Under the pieces are notes generated by a model. It ran no database searches. It was not told where the DNA came from and saw only the letters and a list, made by a program, of their open reading frames with translations. A DNA stretch of 64,000 nt from Streptomyces sp. NBC_01431. Its GTDB lineage: Bacteria; Actinomycetota; Actinomycetes; Streptomycetales; Streptomycetaceae. The stretch spans positions 4,216,001 through 4,280,000 of the forward strand of contig NZ_CP109496.1 of the NCBI RefSeq assembly GCF_036231355.1, in the 5' to 3' direction. Positions 25,325-33,403 of this stretch are shown piece after piece (within the stretch, counting starts at the first letter, position 1; every line of letters begins with the position of its first letter). Position numbers and translations under genes: made by a program.

Positions 25325-25837
25325 ATGCGTTCTCGTGCGCGGGCCGCCGCGCCACTGCTGCTGGCCGGGGCCCTCGCCCTCGCGGGCTGCGCCGCCCCCG
25401 GCCCCGACGAGGTGATCAAAGCCGCCACCCAGCGCCTGACCGATACCTGTCTGAGCCGTCAGGGGCTCGTCCCGCCCCGTCCCGGCCGGAGCTCGCCGCC
25501 CGCCGAGCAGCAGCGCGTGTCCGCCGCGCTCTTCGGCACGGGTCCGGCGCAGCTGTCCGTCGACCTGCCCACCGGGTACGTCGTCCGCACCCACACCGAC
25601 GGCTGCCTCGCCGCCGCACAGCAGCGTCTCTACGGCGACCAGCCCGGCTGGTTCCGGGCCTCGGTGATCGTCGACAACCTTCAGCCCGAAGCCGACCACA
25701 ACCACCAGAGTCTCGCCGAGGTGCGTGCCCGCCACCCCGCCGAGATCGCCGACTTCGAGCGGCTGCGTGCGCACGCCCTCGTCCAGGCGACCGCCCTGCT
25801 CAGCAAGCGGCCGACGACAGGAGAACCGTCCCCATGA
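25325..25837 (+). CDS. Putative lipoprotein
   Basis: This 170-aa protein has the lipobox LAGC after an N-terminal hydrophobic segment (MRSRARAAAPLLLAGALALAGC). The mature part contains DTCLSRQGL and DGCLAAAQQRLYG and a conserved-looking DNLQPEADHNHQSLAEVR. No known domain was recognised, but two Cys in the mature part could form a disulfide. It overlaps the next gene by 4 bases (ATGA), so it lies in the middle of a three-gene unit of exported proteins. Confidence 0.7.
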   Translation: MRSRARAAAPLLLAGALALAGCAAPGPDEVIKAATQRLTDTCLSRQGLVPPRPGRSSPPAEQQRVSAALFGTGPAQLSVDLPTGYVVRTHTDGCLAAAQQRLYGDQPGWFRASVIVDNLQPEADHNHQSLAEVRARHPAEIADFERLRAHALVQATALLSKRPTTGEPSP

Positions 25838-26208
25838 AGCGAATCGCCGTGCTCCTCGCCGCCACCCTCATCTCCACCGGAGCCGTCCTGGCCACCTCGT
25901 CCGCCGCCCAGGCGTCCGCGCCCTGCCGCAGCGGGTTCTTCTGCGTCTGGACGGACGCCAACTTCTCCGGCATGAAGATCGAGCACAGCGGCGACGACCA
26001 CTGGTGGGAGGGCGACATGTTCAAGCACGACTCGTCCTGGGCGAACCACGGCATCTCCGGGCCGGGGGTCAAGGACCACGTGAAGGTGTACGAGGGCCGC
26101 GAGCTGCTCGGCCGCGTGACGATCTGTCTCGCTCCCGGACAGGAGGTCGGCTACAGCAGCGGCGCCAACGACCAGGGCGGGTCGCACACGTGGACCATGG
26201 GCTGCTGA
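25834..26208 (+). CDS. Secreted peptidase inhibitor family I36-like protein
   Basis: This 124-aa precursor has a signal peptide (MKRIAVLLAATLISTGAVLA to AQASA). The mature domain reads CRSGFFCVWTDANFSGMKIE, then VKVYEGRELLGRVTICLAPG, and ends HTWTMGC. The CxxGxxCxW start is the signature of the actinomycete I36-like/SMPI-related family. Some members inhibit metalloproteases. A snapalysin gene lies 1.2 kb away, so a protease-inhibitor pairing is possible but not shown. Confidence 0.8.
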   Translation: MKRIAVLLAATLISTGAVLATSSAAQASAPCRSGFFCVWTDANFSGMKIEHSGDDHWWEGDMFKHDSSWANHGISGPGVKDHVKVYEGRELLGRVTICLAPGQEVGYSSGANDQGGSHTWTMGC

Positions 26209-26228
26209 GACCCCCGTGGAGCGGGCCG

Positions 26229-27191
26229 CTACGACCGGGCCCGCTCCCCGACCCAGCCCCGCTCCCCCAGCCACTCGCGGTAGGCGGGCGCCGACGCCGC
26301 CGCCTCCCAGTACGCGGCCTCCAGATCCGCGCGCACCCCGGCCAGCTCACCTCCGTACGCCCCGCCGCGCACCGCGACCATCAGCCGCACGCCCAGCGGG
26401 TCGTCGCGCAGCGGGCGGATGGCGAGGTCGGGGCGGGGCAGGGAGGTGGGCTGGCAGAGGGTGACGACCTCGCCGGTGGCGACCAGGCCCGCCGCGGTGA
26501 GGTAATCGCCGTGCAGGACACGGGGGTTGAGGCCCGCGGTGTCCAGGACCCGGCGCAGGCCCTCCCACTCGCCGTCCACGCTGGGGTCGATCATCCACTG
26601 GTCGGCGGCGAGGTCGGCGAGGTCCACGACCCGGTGGCGGGCCGCCGGGTGGTCGGCGGCCAGGCACACGAACTGCGGCTCGCGCTCCACCAGGACGTGG
26701 ACGTCCAGGCCCGGCGGCACCCGCAGCGGGCAGCCCTCCACCTCGTGGACGAAGGCGACGTCGAGGTCGCCCGCCGCGACGTGGCGCAGCAGTGCGGTGG
26801 CCGAAACCGCCACCTGGAGCTGGGTCTCGGTGCGGGGTAGTCGTTCGCGCAGCCGGCGCAGCCAGCCGGGGATGGCGCGGCTCGCGGTGGAGCCGATGCG
26901 CAGCCGGTCGCCGTCGGCGCCGCGGGCCGCGGTGGCGCGGGTCTCGGTGACCAGCGCGGTCAGGCCGGCGAGCAGTGGCCGGGCCCGGCCGACCACGCCC
27001 CGGCCAAGTGCGGTGGGCACACAGCCGGTCCTCTCGCGGGCGAAGAGGCGCCCGCCCAACATCGCCTCGATGCGCTGTAGTTGGGTGGTCAGGGCGGGCT
27101 GGCTCGTGCCGAGCGCACGCGCGGCGCCATGCAGACTGCCGGTGTCGGCGATGGCGCACAGCAGCTTCAGATGTCTCACCTCCAGCTCCAT
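26229..27191 (-). CDS. snpR: LysR-family regulator, likely activator of snapalysin (SnpR-like)
   Basis: This 320-aa protein has the N-terminal winged helix MELEVRHLKLLCAIADTGSL followed by LGTSQPALTTQLQRIEAMLG, typical of LysR. The effector domain begins at about residue 90. It is divergent from the snapalysin gene with a 209-base gap. In Streptomyces, snpA is classically paired with a divergently transcribed LysR activator that binds T-N11-A sites. A matching dyad is at 27246-27262. The symbol is assigned by this arrangement. Confidence 0.82.
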   Translation of the reverse strand: MELEVRHLKLLCAIADTGSLHGAARALGTSQPALTTQLQRIEAMLGGRLFARERTGCVPTALGRGVVGRARPLLAGLTALVTETRATAARGADGDRLRIGSTASRAIPGWLRRLRERLPRTETQLQVAVSATALLRHVAAGDLDVAFVHEVEGCPLRVPPGLDVHVLVEREPQFVCLAADHPAARHRVVDLADLAADQWMIDPSVDGEWEGLRRVLDTAGLNPRVLHGDYLTAAGLVATGEVVTLCQPTSLPRPDLAIRPLRDDPLGVRLMVAVRGGAYGGELAGVRADLEAAYWEAAASAPAYREWLGERGWVGERARS

Positions 27192-27245
27192 GCGGCCGAG
27201 GTTAGGGCGCGCTCAGTGGTCGCACCAGATGGCCAAAACCACGCT

Positions 27246-27262
27246 GATACGCGGGAGTTATC
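27246..27262. promoter_or_regulatory. Candidate LysR binding site between snpR and snpA
   Basis: GATAC-N7-TTATC forms a near-perfect dyad containing a T-N11-A core, within the divergent promoter region. It is AT-rich compared with the surroundings. It lies 55 bases before the LysR start and about 140 bases before snpA. Confidence 0.4.
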
Positions 27263-27400
27263 GCAGATCGGCATCATTCCCGTGCGCCGCTGTGGCCTCC
27301 ACAATCACCGAAACGCGACGATGACGTACCCGTCGTCGCACGCCACCCGCGGTCGGCCCACCCAGCCGTGCGCGGATCCCCGAACGATTGGCAACCCCCC

Positions 27401-28042
27401 ATGAGACACTCCCGCACCCTTGTTGTGACCGCCGCGCTCGGCATGGCCCTCGCGGGCCTCGGCGCGGTCCCCGCCACCGCCGCGACCCCCACCCCCGCCA
27501 CCGGGCACTACACCGCGGGCGCCAAGCACACCGCCGCCAACGACCGGGCGTTCTACGACGCCGTGATGAAGTCGGTCGCCAAGAAGCGCGCCGCCAACCC
27601 GCTCGCCGCCGCGGTGACGGTCACCTACAGCACCGCCAACGCCCCCAGCTTCCGCTCGCAGATATCCCAGGCGGCGCAGATCTGGAACTCCTCCGTCCAG
27701 AACGTCCGCCTCGCGGAGAGCAGTTCGGGCGCCGACTTCGAGTACTACGAGGGCAACGACCCGCAGAACGGTTCGTACGCCTCGACCGACGGGCACGGCA
27801 GCGGCTACATCTTCCTCGACTACGGCCAGAACCAGCAGTACTACTCGGTCCGCGTGGTGGCCCACGAGACGGGGCACGTACTCGGTCTGCCGGACCACTA
27901 CTCGGGCCCGTGCAGCGAGCTCATGTCGGGTGGCGGTCCCGGTACGTCGTGCCGCAACGCCTACCCGAACAGCACGGAGAAGTCCCGCGTGAACAGCCTG
28001 TGGCGCAACGGCCTGGCCTCGGCCTTCAAACCGGCCGCCTGA
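27401..28042 (+). CDS. snpA: Snapalysin-type secreted metalloprotease
   Basis: This 213-aa precursor of an M7-family neutral protease has a signal peptide (MRHSRTLVVTAALGMALAGL... to ATA) and a short propeptide. The zinc site is HETGHVLGLPDH: H155, H159 and D165 ligands with the catalytic Glu156. The Asp third ligand is the family hallmark. SGPCSELMSGGGPGTSC is the Met-turn and disulfide region. The ATG at 27401 is preferred over an upstream GTG because it gives the usual MRH signal start. The enzyme is extracellular and degrades proteins. The gene is divergent from a LysR gene, probably its activator. Confidence 0.93.
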   Translation: MRHSRTLVVTAALGMALAGLGAVPATAATPTPATGHYTAGAKHTAANDRAFYDAVMKSVAKKRAANPLAAAVTVTYSTANAPSFRSQISQAAQIWNSSVQNVRLAESSSGADFEYYEGNDPQNGSYASTDGHGSGYIFLDYGQNQQYYSVRVVAHETGHVLGLPDHYSGPCSELMSGGGPGTSCRNAYPNSTEKSRVNSLWRNGLASAFKPAA

Positions 28043-28117
28043 CCCGGGGTCCCGGGGCTCCCGATCGTGCCGGGAGCCCCGGGCTCACATCCGAACCGAC
28101 CGGGTCCGGGACGGCGC

Positions 28118-30076
28118 TCACGCGCCGGGCGACGCGATCGCTCGGGCCGCCCGGACCTCCTGCCTCAGCGGAGCGAGGACACCCTCCTCGTCTCCCTCCA
28201 GTTGGGCCCGAACCTCCACGAGGGTCTCGCTTTCCCGCAGCCCGTCGGCGAGTTCGCGGAGCTGGACCGCGATGTCCTCGGCCTCGCCCGCCGCCGGCGG
28301 CCGCGCCCCGTGGTTGACCCGGACCCGCGCCGCCGTCGTCGCGTCGACGATCCGCTCGACCGCGACGACCAGCGGCCACCACGCCGCCGCCCTCGCGCCG
28401 GTGGGCGGCGGTTCCGTCAACGCCCGCTGGAATTCGCTGCGTACGGTCGACAGGTCCCGGTACAGGCGGCGCCGGTGGCGGACCCGTTCGGTCCGGTCGT
28501 CCTCGGAGCCGAACGCGTACTCCACGTAGTCCGCCGTCGCCGCCACCGCGTCCGCGAGCCGGGCGCCGATGCGGGTGTGCCAGCTCTCGGGCCACAGCAG
28601 ATAGCCCGCGACGAGCGCGATCGCGCAGCCGATGAGGCTGTCCCACAGGCGGGGCATGACCAGGTTGAAGCCCTGGTGGTTGAGGACGTCGGAGAGCAGC
28701 AGGATCACCGGGGTGATGGCCGCGGTCTGGAAGGCGTAGCCCTTGGCCGAGAACGCCGGGATCAGTGCCGCGAGCACCATCATGACCGGCACGTCCCACC
28801 ATCCGCGCGGCACGTTGGCGAGCACGCCGGCCGCGATGACGAGCCCGAGCGCCGTGCCGATCGCCCGCGTCAGGGCGCGCGCGAACACCGAGCCGAAGTC
28901 GGGCTTCAGGACGAAGACGATGGTCAGCGCGACCCAGTACGAGCGCTCGACCGGGATCACGGACACCAGCACCTGCGCGAGGCCGATGCACAGCGCGAGC
29001 CGCAGGCCGTAGCGCCAGGACGCCCCGGACAGCAGGACGTTGCGGCCCGCGCGGCGCACCCGGATGCGCAGGGCGGCGGGGCGGCCGAGCCGGTCGTCGA
29101 TGTTGGTCCGGCCGGGGTCGGCGTCGTGCACCACGGCGAAGGCGTGCCGCAGCGCGGTGTCCAGGGCGCGTTCGGCGGGCGTCGCGGGCGCGGGCAGCCG
29201 CAGTTCGGGTGAGTCGGTGCGGCCCTCCTCCACCGCGCCCGCCAACTGCCGTACGGCTGCCGGGATCGCGGCGTCGACGCCCCAGCCGCGCAGATGCACC
29301 GCGGGGGCCGCCTCCACGAGCGGGATCACCACGTTGAGCTGGGCGAGCAGGCGCACCAGCTCCCCGCGCCTGCCGTGTTCGCGGGCCCGGCGGCTGAGGA
29401 TCAGGTCGTAGGCGGTGTTGAGGGACTGCGTGACCGACTGGCGTCTGGTGTCGTACGCGTCGGTCGCGGCGGCTTCGATGGCTTCGGCGACCGCGCGGTA
29501 GGTCCCGGCGACGGCGGCGCGTTCGGGTTCGGTGCGCCGCAGCGGCCAGCCGAGCAGGCTGAGCAGGAGCACGAACAGGCCGCCGAGGCTGAGCAGCATC
29601 GGCGCCTTCCACCAGGGGCCCGGCATCGGCAGGCCCGCTCCGACGACGGCGTTGAGCAGGAGCAGCAGTCCGGAGACGGAGGCGACCGCGCCGATCGAGG
29701 AGATCATTCCGGAGACCAGCGCGACCAGGGTCAGCGCGCCGACCGCGAGCCAGCCGTGCCCGAAGACGAGGCTGCCGACGGTTACGCCGACTGCCCCGAA
29801 GAACTGCGGCACCGCGATGTTGAAGATCCGCATCCGGTACGCGTCGGCGGTGTCGCCGATGACCCCGCTGAGCGCGCCCATGGAGACGAGCGCGCCGTAC
29901 GCGGCCTGCCCGGTCGCCATGCCCACGGCGAGCGGTGCGGCCAGCGCGACCGCGGCCCGTGCGACGGCGGGCCAGGGGATGGGGGCGGGGGCCGGTCGCA
30001 GCCCGCCGATGAGCCATTCCGGCGGCGCGAGCCGCCCCTGCCGTATGCCGCCCTCCGCCCGCTTCTGTTCAGCCAT
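28118..30076 (-). CDS. FUSC-family / aromatic acid exporter-like membrane protein
   Basis: This 652-aa protein starts MAEQKRAEGGIRQG at 30076; the start is uncertain because the ribosome binding site is weak. Two blocks of about six TM helices each (residues about 40-180 and 380-510) are separated and followed by cytoplasmic helical domains. The second block contains SYWVALTIVFVLKPDFGSVFARALTRAIGTALG, a motif of the FUSC/ArAE fold (YccS, AaeB, aluminium-activated malate transporters). It probably exports aromatic or organic acids. A 47-bp perfect palindrome lies 50 bases upstream. Confidence 0.82.
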   Translation of the reverse strand: MAEQKRAEGGIRQGRLAPPEWLIGGLRPAPAPIPWPAVARAAVALAAPLAVGMATGQAAYGALVSMGALSGVIGDTADAYRMRIFNIAVPQFFGAVGVTVGSLVFGHGWLAVGALTLVALVSGMISSIGAVASVSGLLLLLNAVVGAGLPMPGPWWKAPMLLSLGGLFVLLLSLLGWPLRRTEPERAAVAGTYRAVAEAIEAAATDAYDTRRQSVTQSLNTAYDLILSRRAREHGRRGELVRLLAQLNVVIPLVEAAPAVHLRGWGVDAAIPAAVRQLAGAVEEGRTDSPELRLPAPATPAERALDTALRHAFAVVHDADPGRTNIDDRLGRPAALRIRVRRAGRNVLLSGASWRYGLRLALCIGLAQVLVSVIPVERSYWVALTIVFVLKPDFGSVFARALTRAIGTALGLVIAAGVLANVPRGWWDVPVMMVLAALIPAFSAKGYAFQTAAITPVILLLSDVLNHQGFNLVMPRLWDSLIGCAIALVAGYLLWPESWHTRIGARLADAVAATADYVEYAFGSEDDRTERVRHRRRLYRDLSTVRSEFQRALTEPPPTGARAAAWWPLVVAVERIVDATTAARVRVNHGARPPAAGEAEDIAVQLRELADGLRESETLVEVRAQLEGDEEGVLAPLRQEVRAARAIASPGA

Positions 30077-30126
30077 GACCACACGACACCGTAAAGAGAT
30101 CACTTGGTGCAAACGGGACGCCCAAT

Positions 30127-30173
30127 GGAACCGTAATTGTTATCCACAGCCTGTGGATAACAATTACGGTTCC
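30127..30173. promoter_or_regulatory. Perfect 47-bp palindrome carrying two inverted DnaA boxes
   Basis: The arms 30127-30149 and 30151-30173 are exact reverse complements (23 bp) around a single C. Each arm contains a consensus DnaA box: TTATCCACA at 30140-30148 and TGTGGATAA at 30152-30160. The outer part of each arm reads GGAACCGTAATTG. The element is strongly AT-rich in a GC-rich gap. It lies upstream of the FUSC gene (start 30076) and 144 bases upstream in coordinate terms of the oxidoreductase stop at 30317. It may be a regulator or DnaA binding site; as RNA it would form a 23-bp hairpin. Confidence 0.8.
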
Positions 30174-30316
30174 GTCCATGCGGCCCGCACCCGCGCGCAC
30201 CGCACTCGCTCGCGCATCCCGGGGCGGGTGCCTGCGCCCGTTCCCCGCCCGTCTGCCCCCTCCCGTCAACGGTTGCGCGCGGCTCGGGGCACCCCCGTGT
30301 CCGGATCATCCCCGAA

Positions 30317-31264
30317 TCACACGGCGAAGACCGTCTTGCCGCGCGCGCCCCCCGCGCGGTTCCGGGCGAGCGCCCGCGGGGCCATTTCCAGCGGTAGTTC
30401 CGCGTCGACCGGCACCGAAAGGTCGCCCCTGGTGGCCGCCGCTGCGAGTTGGTCGAGCAGGGCCGTCGAGGCCTTGAGCCCGAAGTTGACCGCCTCGACG
30501 CCGGGCGGAACGAGCGCCGGGTCCGCGACGGAGCGGGTGGTCAGCGCGGTCCCGCCGGTCCGCACGAGGCGGGCGTGCGCGGCGAAGTCCTGCGGGGTGG
30601 ACGACACGAGGTCGACCAGGGCGTCGAGACCCTGCGGGCACACCTCGCGCACCCGGGACTCCAGCGACTCCTTGGTCGTGTCGATCGTGGCGACGGCACC
30701 CAGTGCGGTCATCCGCTTCCGCTCGTCGCCCCGCACCGCCGCGATCACCCGCACCTCGCGGGCCGTCGCGAGCTGGGTCAGGACGCTGCCGACCCCGCCC
30801 GCCGCGCCCACGACCAGCATGCTCTCGCCGGGCAGCAGCACGGCCGCGCTCACCAGGATCTGGGCCGCGGTCATGCCCGAGGTGGGCAGCACCGCCGCGG
30901 ACCGCAGGTCGAGGCTGTCCGGCACCTCGGCCAGCCCGGAGTCCTGCGGCACGGTCACGTACTCCGCGTACGTCCCGGCCCCCACCGGCGGCCGCGACAC
31001 CTGCCCGTACACCCGGTCGCCCACCACGAACCGGTGCTCGCCGGGTCCGACCACGTCGACGCGCCCGGCGAAGTCCACGCCCATGACCAGCGGGAACACA
31101 TGGGGCGCCCGCCCTTCAAGGAGGCCGTCCATGACCTGCCAGTCGTACGGGTTGAGCGCGGCGAACTCGACCTTCACCAGGATCTCGCCCTCGCCCGGCT
31201 CCGGCTTGGGCATGTGGACGAGCTCGGGCTCGGCCCGGAAGGCCGTGACGGCGACAGCGCGCAT
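30317..31264 (-). CDS. NADP-dependent quinone oxidoreductase / zinc-independent alcohol dehydrogenase family
   Basis: This 315-aa medium-chain dehydrogenase/reductase begins MRAVAVTAFRAEPELVHMP. The GroES-like half includes FAALNPYDWQVMDGLL, GVDFAGRV and GDRVYGQVS. The Rossmann half has the cofactor loop VGAAGGVGSVLTQLA. No zinc-binding Cys cluster is present, as in QOR/zeta-crystallin-like enzymes, so it likely reduces quinones or enones with NADPH. It is a single-gene unit followed by 240 bases before the FUSC start, including the palindrome. Confidence 0.88.
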   Translation of the reverse strand: MRAVAVTAFRAEPELVHMPKPEPGEGEILVKVEFAALNPYDWQVMDGLLEGRAPHVFPLVMGVDFAGRVDVVGPGEHRFVVGDRVYGQVSRPPVGAGTYAEYVTVPQDSGLAEVPDSLDLRSAAVLPTSGMTAAQILVSAAVLLPGESMLVVGAAGGVGSVLTQLATAREVRVIAAVRGDERKRMTALGAVATIDTTKESLESRVREVCPQGLDALVDLVSSTPQDFAAHARLVRTGGTALTTRSVADPALVPPGVEAVNFGLKASTALLDQLAAAATRGDLSVPVDAELPLEMAPRALARNRAGGARGKTVFAV

Positions 31265-31383
31265 ACGGGTACGCCTCCTGCTCGCCCCCCTGGACTCCTA
31301 CGATCCTGACCCGCCGGCCCCGGCCCCGCACGTCGGCGTCAAGCGCTCCGCGGGAAGCGCGGCTCGTCGCTGCGACGGGCCGT

Positions 31384-31417
31384 GGCTGGCCGCGCGGTTC
31401 CCGCGCCCCTTCAGGGC
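31384..31417 (-). repeat. Copy of the dispersed intergenic repeat (reverse orientation, degenerate)
   Basis: GGCTGGCCGCGCGGTTCCCG followed by CGCCCCTTCAGGGC is the reverse complement form of the repeat found at 14633 and elsewhere. It lies between the start of the oxidoreductase gene and the stop of the next minus-strand gene. Confidence 0.55.
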
Positions 31418-31447
31418 TCCGTACCGCACCGGACACCCACAAGCCGC

Positions 31448-32476
31448 CTACCCGCCGTACAGGCCGACCCGGACGAGCAGCGCGCGGTGGTCGGTGCCGC
31501 GCAGGGTGAGGAAGCGCGCGGAGCTCACCTTGAAGTGGCCGCTCACCAGGACGTGGTCGATCTGGGTGCGCAGCGGGGTGGTGCGGTCGGCGGGCCAGGA
31601 GTAGGCGCGCGACTGCCCGGTGAGCCGCGCACTGTCGTGCAGAGCGCCCGTATCGAGCACCGACCGGAACAGGGCGTGGTCCTGGGAGGCGTTGAAGTCC
31701 CCGGCGACGATGACGGGCTGCCCCTTCACCGCTCGCGCGAACTCCCTTACCCAGCCCAGCTCTTGGCGCCATTTCCCCTCGTCGCCGGGCAGCGGTGGAG
31801 AGGGGTGCGCGAGCTGGATCCGCACATCCCGGCCGCCGACGGTGACCACCGCGCCGGGCATCGCCATCACGGACGCGATGGGCTCGGTGGCCCGGAGCGG
31901 GAACCGGCTGAGGATCGCGGACCCCGCCGAACCGTCCTCGCGCACGACGTCGCGGTACGGGTAGTCGGCCTTGGGCAGCTCGGCGGCCAGTGCGTCGGCG
32001 CACCGGAAGCTGCACTCCTCGACGAACACGAGGTCGGGCTTCTCGCGCCTGACGGTGGCGATCAGATCGTCCGTGGCCCACCCGAACTCGGTGTTGGAGG
32101 TGAGGACTTCGAACTCGGCGAGGATGGCGCCGCCGGGCCGGGTGACCGCGGCGCCGTACGGCTGGGTGTACCAACCGGTGACCGCGAGCACCGCGACGCC
32201 CCAGACCATGCCGGTACGCCAGCGCGCGAGCACGCTGAGGGCGAGCCCCGCCCCTCCTGGCACGAGCAGCCAGGGCAGGAAGGCGAGGGCCTGCGGCACC
32301 GGCGTCACCCCGTCCGAATCGGCGGCCCGGCACCCCACCACGACACTGACCCCGGCGAGCAGCAGCGCGCCGAGGACGCCGGACACCCACCGCCACGGAT
32401 GCCGCCGCCCCTCGATCACCGACCAGTCCGGCACGGTCCCGGTCCCCAAGGTGTCCAAGTCGGCATCCCCCCCCAC
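31448..32476 (-). CDS. Membrane-anchored endonuclease/exonuclease/phosphatase family protein
   Basis: This 342-aa protein has about three N-terminal TM helices (residues 30-120) followed by an EEP catalytic domain. Conserved points are LTSNTEFG, PDLVFVEE (metal-binding Glu), IQLAHPSPP (His), VIVAGDFNAS (Asp/Asn) and QIDHVLVSGH ... GTDHRALLV (Asp-His pair). The active site should face the outside. Family members are nucleases or phosphodiesterases; the substrate is unknown. The start at 32476 is a GTG and not certain. It lies 33 bases after the alpha/beta hydrolase gene on the same strand. Confidence 0.85.
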   Translation of the reverse strand: MGGDADLDTLGTGTVPDWSVIEGRRHPWRWVSGVLGALLLAGVSVVVGCRAADSDGVTPVPQALAFLPWLLVPGGAGLALSVLARWRTGMVWGVAVLAVTGWYTQPYGAAVTRPGGAILAEFEVLTSNTEFGWATDDLIATVRREKPDLVFVEECSFRCADALAAELPKADYPYRDVVREDGSAGSAILSRFPLRATEPIASVMAMPGAVVTVGGRDVRIQLAHPSPPLPGDEGKWRQELGWVREFARAVKGQPVIVAGDFNASQDHALFRSVLDTGALHDSARLTGQSRAYSWPADRTTPLRTQIDHVLVSGHFKVSSARFLTLRGTDHRALLVRVGLYGG

Positions 32477-32509
32477 GTCGGCCGTACGGTAGAACGCCCG
32501 AATCCTCCC

Positions 32510-33316
32510 TCAAAGACGGCGGGAGGCGGGGGACGGTTGCCGGTCCTTTGCCTTCGCCGCCACCCGGGCGAGGATTGCGCGCAGGGCGTGGTTGAAGGCG
32601 TCCGGCTGTTCCAGGTTCGGCAGGTGGGCGGCCGACTCGATGACGGCCAGCGACGATCCGGGCACCGCGGCGTGCATCGCCTCGGCGTCCGATACCGGCG
32701 TGTATGAGTCGTCGCGGCCGACCACGACCAGCGCAGGGACGGTGACGGTCGTCAACAGGTCCTGGTAGTCCGGGCGTTCGGCCCGGCCGCGCAGGGCCGC
32801 CGCCGCCCCTTCGGGGTGGGTGGAAGTCATCATGCGGTGCACCTGGGCCCGTACCGACGCGTCGGCGTACGGGGCGACCATCTTGTCCAGGACCTCGTCG
32901 GCGTAGCCCCGCATGCCCTCGCTCAGCAGCCGGTCGGCCATCGCGTTGCGGGCCGCCTTTCCCTCGGGGGTCTCGGCGGTGGGGAAGGTGTCGGCGAGGA
33001 CGAGGCCGTTGATCCGCTCCGGGAAGAGCCGGTAGCACTCCATGACGATCTGGCCGCCCATGGAGAGGCCGCCCAGCGTGAAGCGCTCGATGCCGAGCGC
33101 GTCCACGAGCGCCCGCACGTCCTCGGCGAAGACGCTGAGCGCGGTGGTGCCGGGGACCACCGGCGCGCTGCCGTAGCCGCGCAGGTCGGGGGCGATCACG
33201 CGGTGCGTACGGGAGAACTCCGCGATCTGCGGGGCCCACATCGTGCGGTCGAAGGGGTGGCCGTGGACCAGGAGCAGGGCGTCGCCCGTGCCCTCGTCGG
33301 TGTAGGTGCGGGACAT
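32510..33316 (-). CDS. Alpha/beta hydrolase
   Basis: This 268-aa hydrolase has the oxyanion loop LLLVHGHPFDRTMW, the nucleophile elbow GLSMGG with Ser85, the acid strand VVVGRDDSYTP with Asp, and the catalytic His in ESAAHLPNLEQP. The lid is short and helical. Close relatives include 3-oxoadipate enol-lactonase-like enzymes, but the substrate cannot be told. It is divergent from the MocR regulator over 87 bases, which may control it, and precedes the EEP gene. Confidence 0.88.
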   Translation of the reverse strand: MSRTYTDEGTGDALLLVHGHPFDRTMWAPQIAEFSRTHRVIAPDLRGYGSAPVVPGTTALSVFAEDVRALVDALGIERFTLGGLSMGGQIVMECYRLFPERINGLVLADTFPTAETPEGKAARNAMADRLLSEGMRGYADEVLDKMVAPYADASVRAQVHRMMTSTHPEGAAAALRGRAERPDYQDLLTTVTVPALVVVGRDDSYTPVSDAEAMHAAVPGSSLAVIESAAHLPNLEQPDAFNHALRAILARVAAKAKDRQPSPASRRL

Positions 33317-33403
33317 GAGAAGGAGGCTAGGCGGGCCAACTCATCGGTGCAATAAGATCTTTGCTCTCGGTGCAATGAGGGAATCGGTCGAAGGGGGTGC
33401 CGC

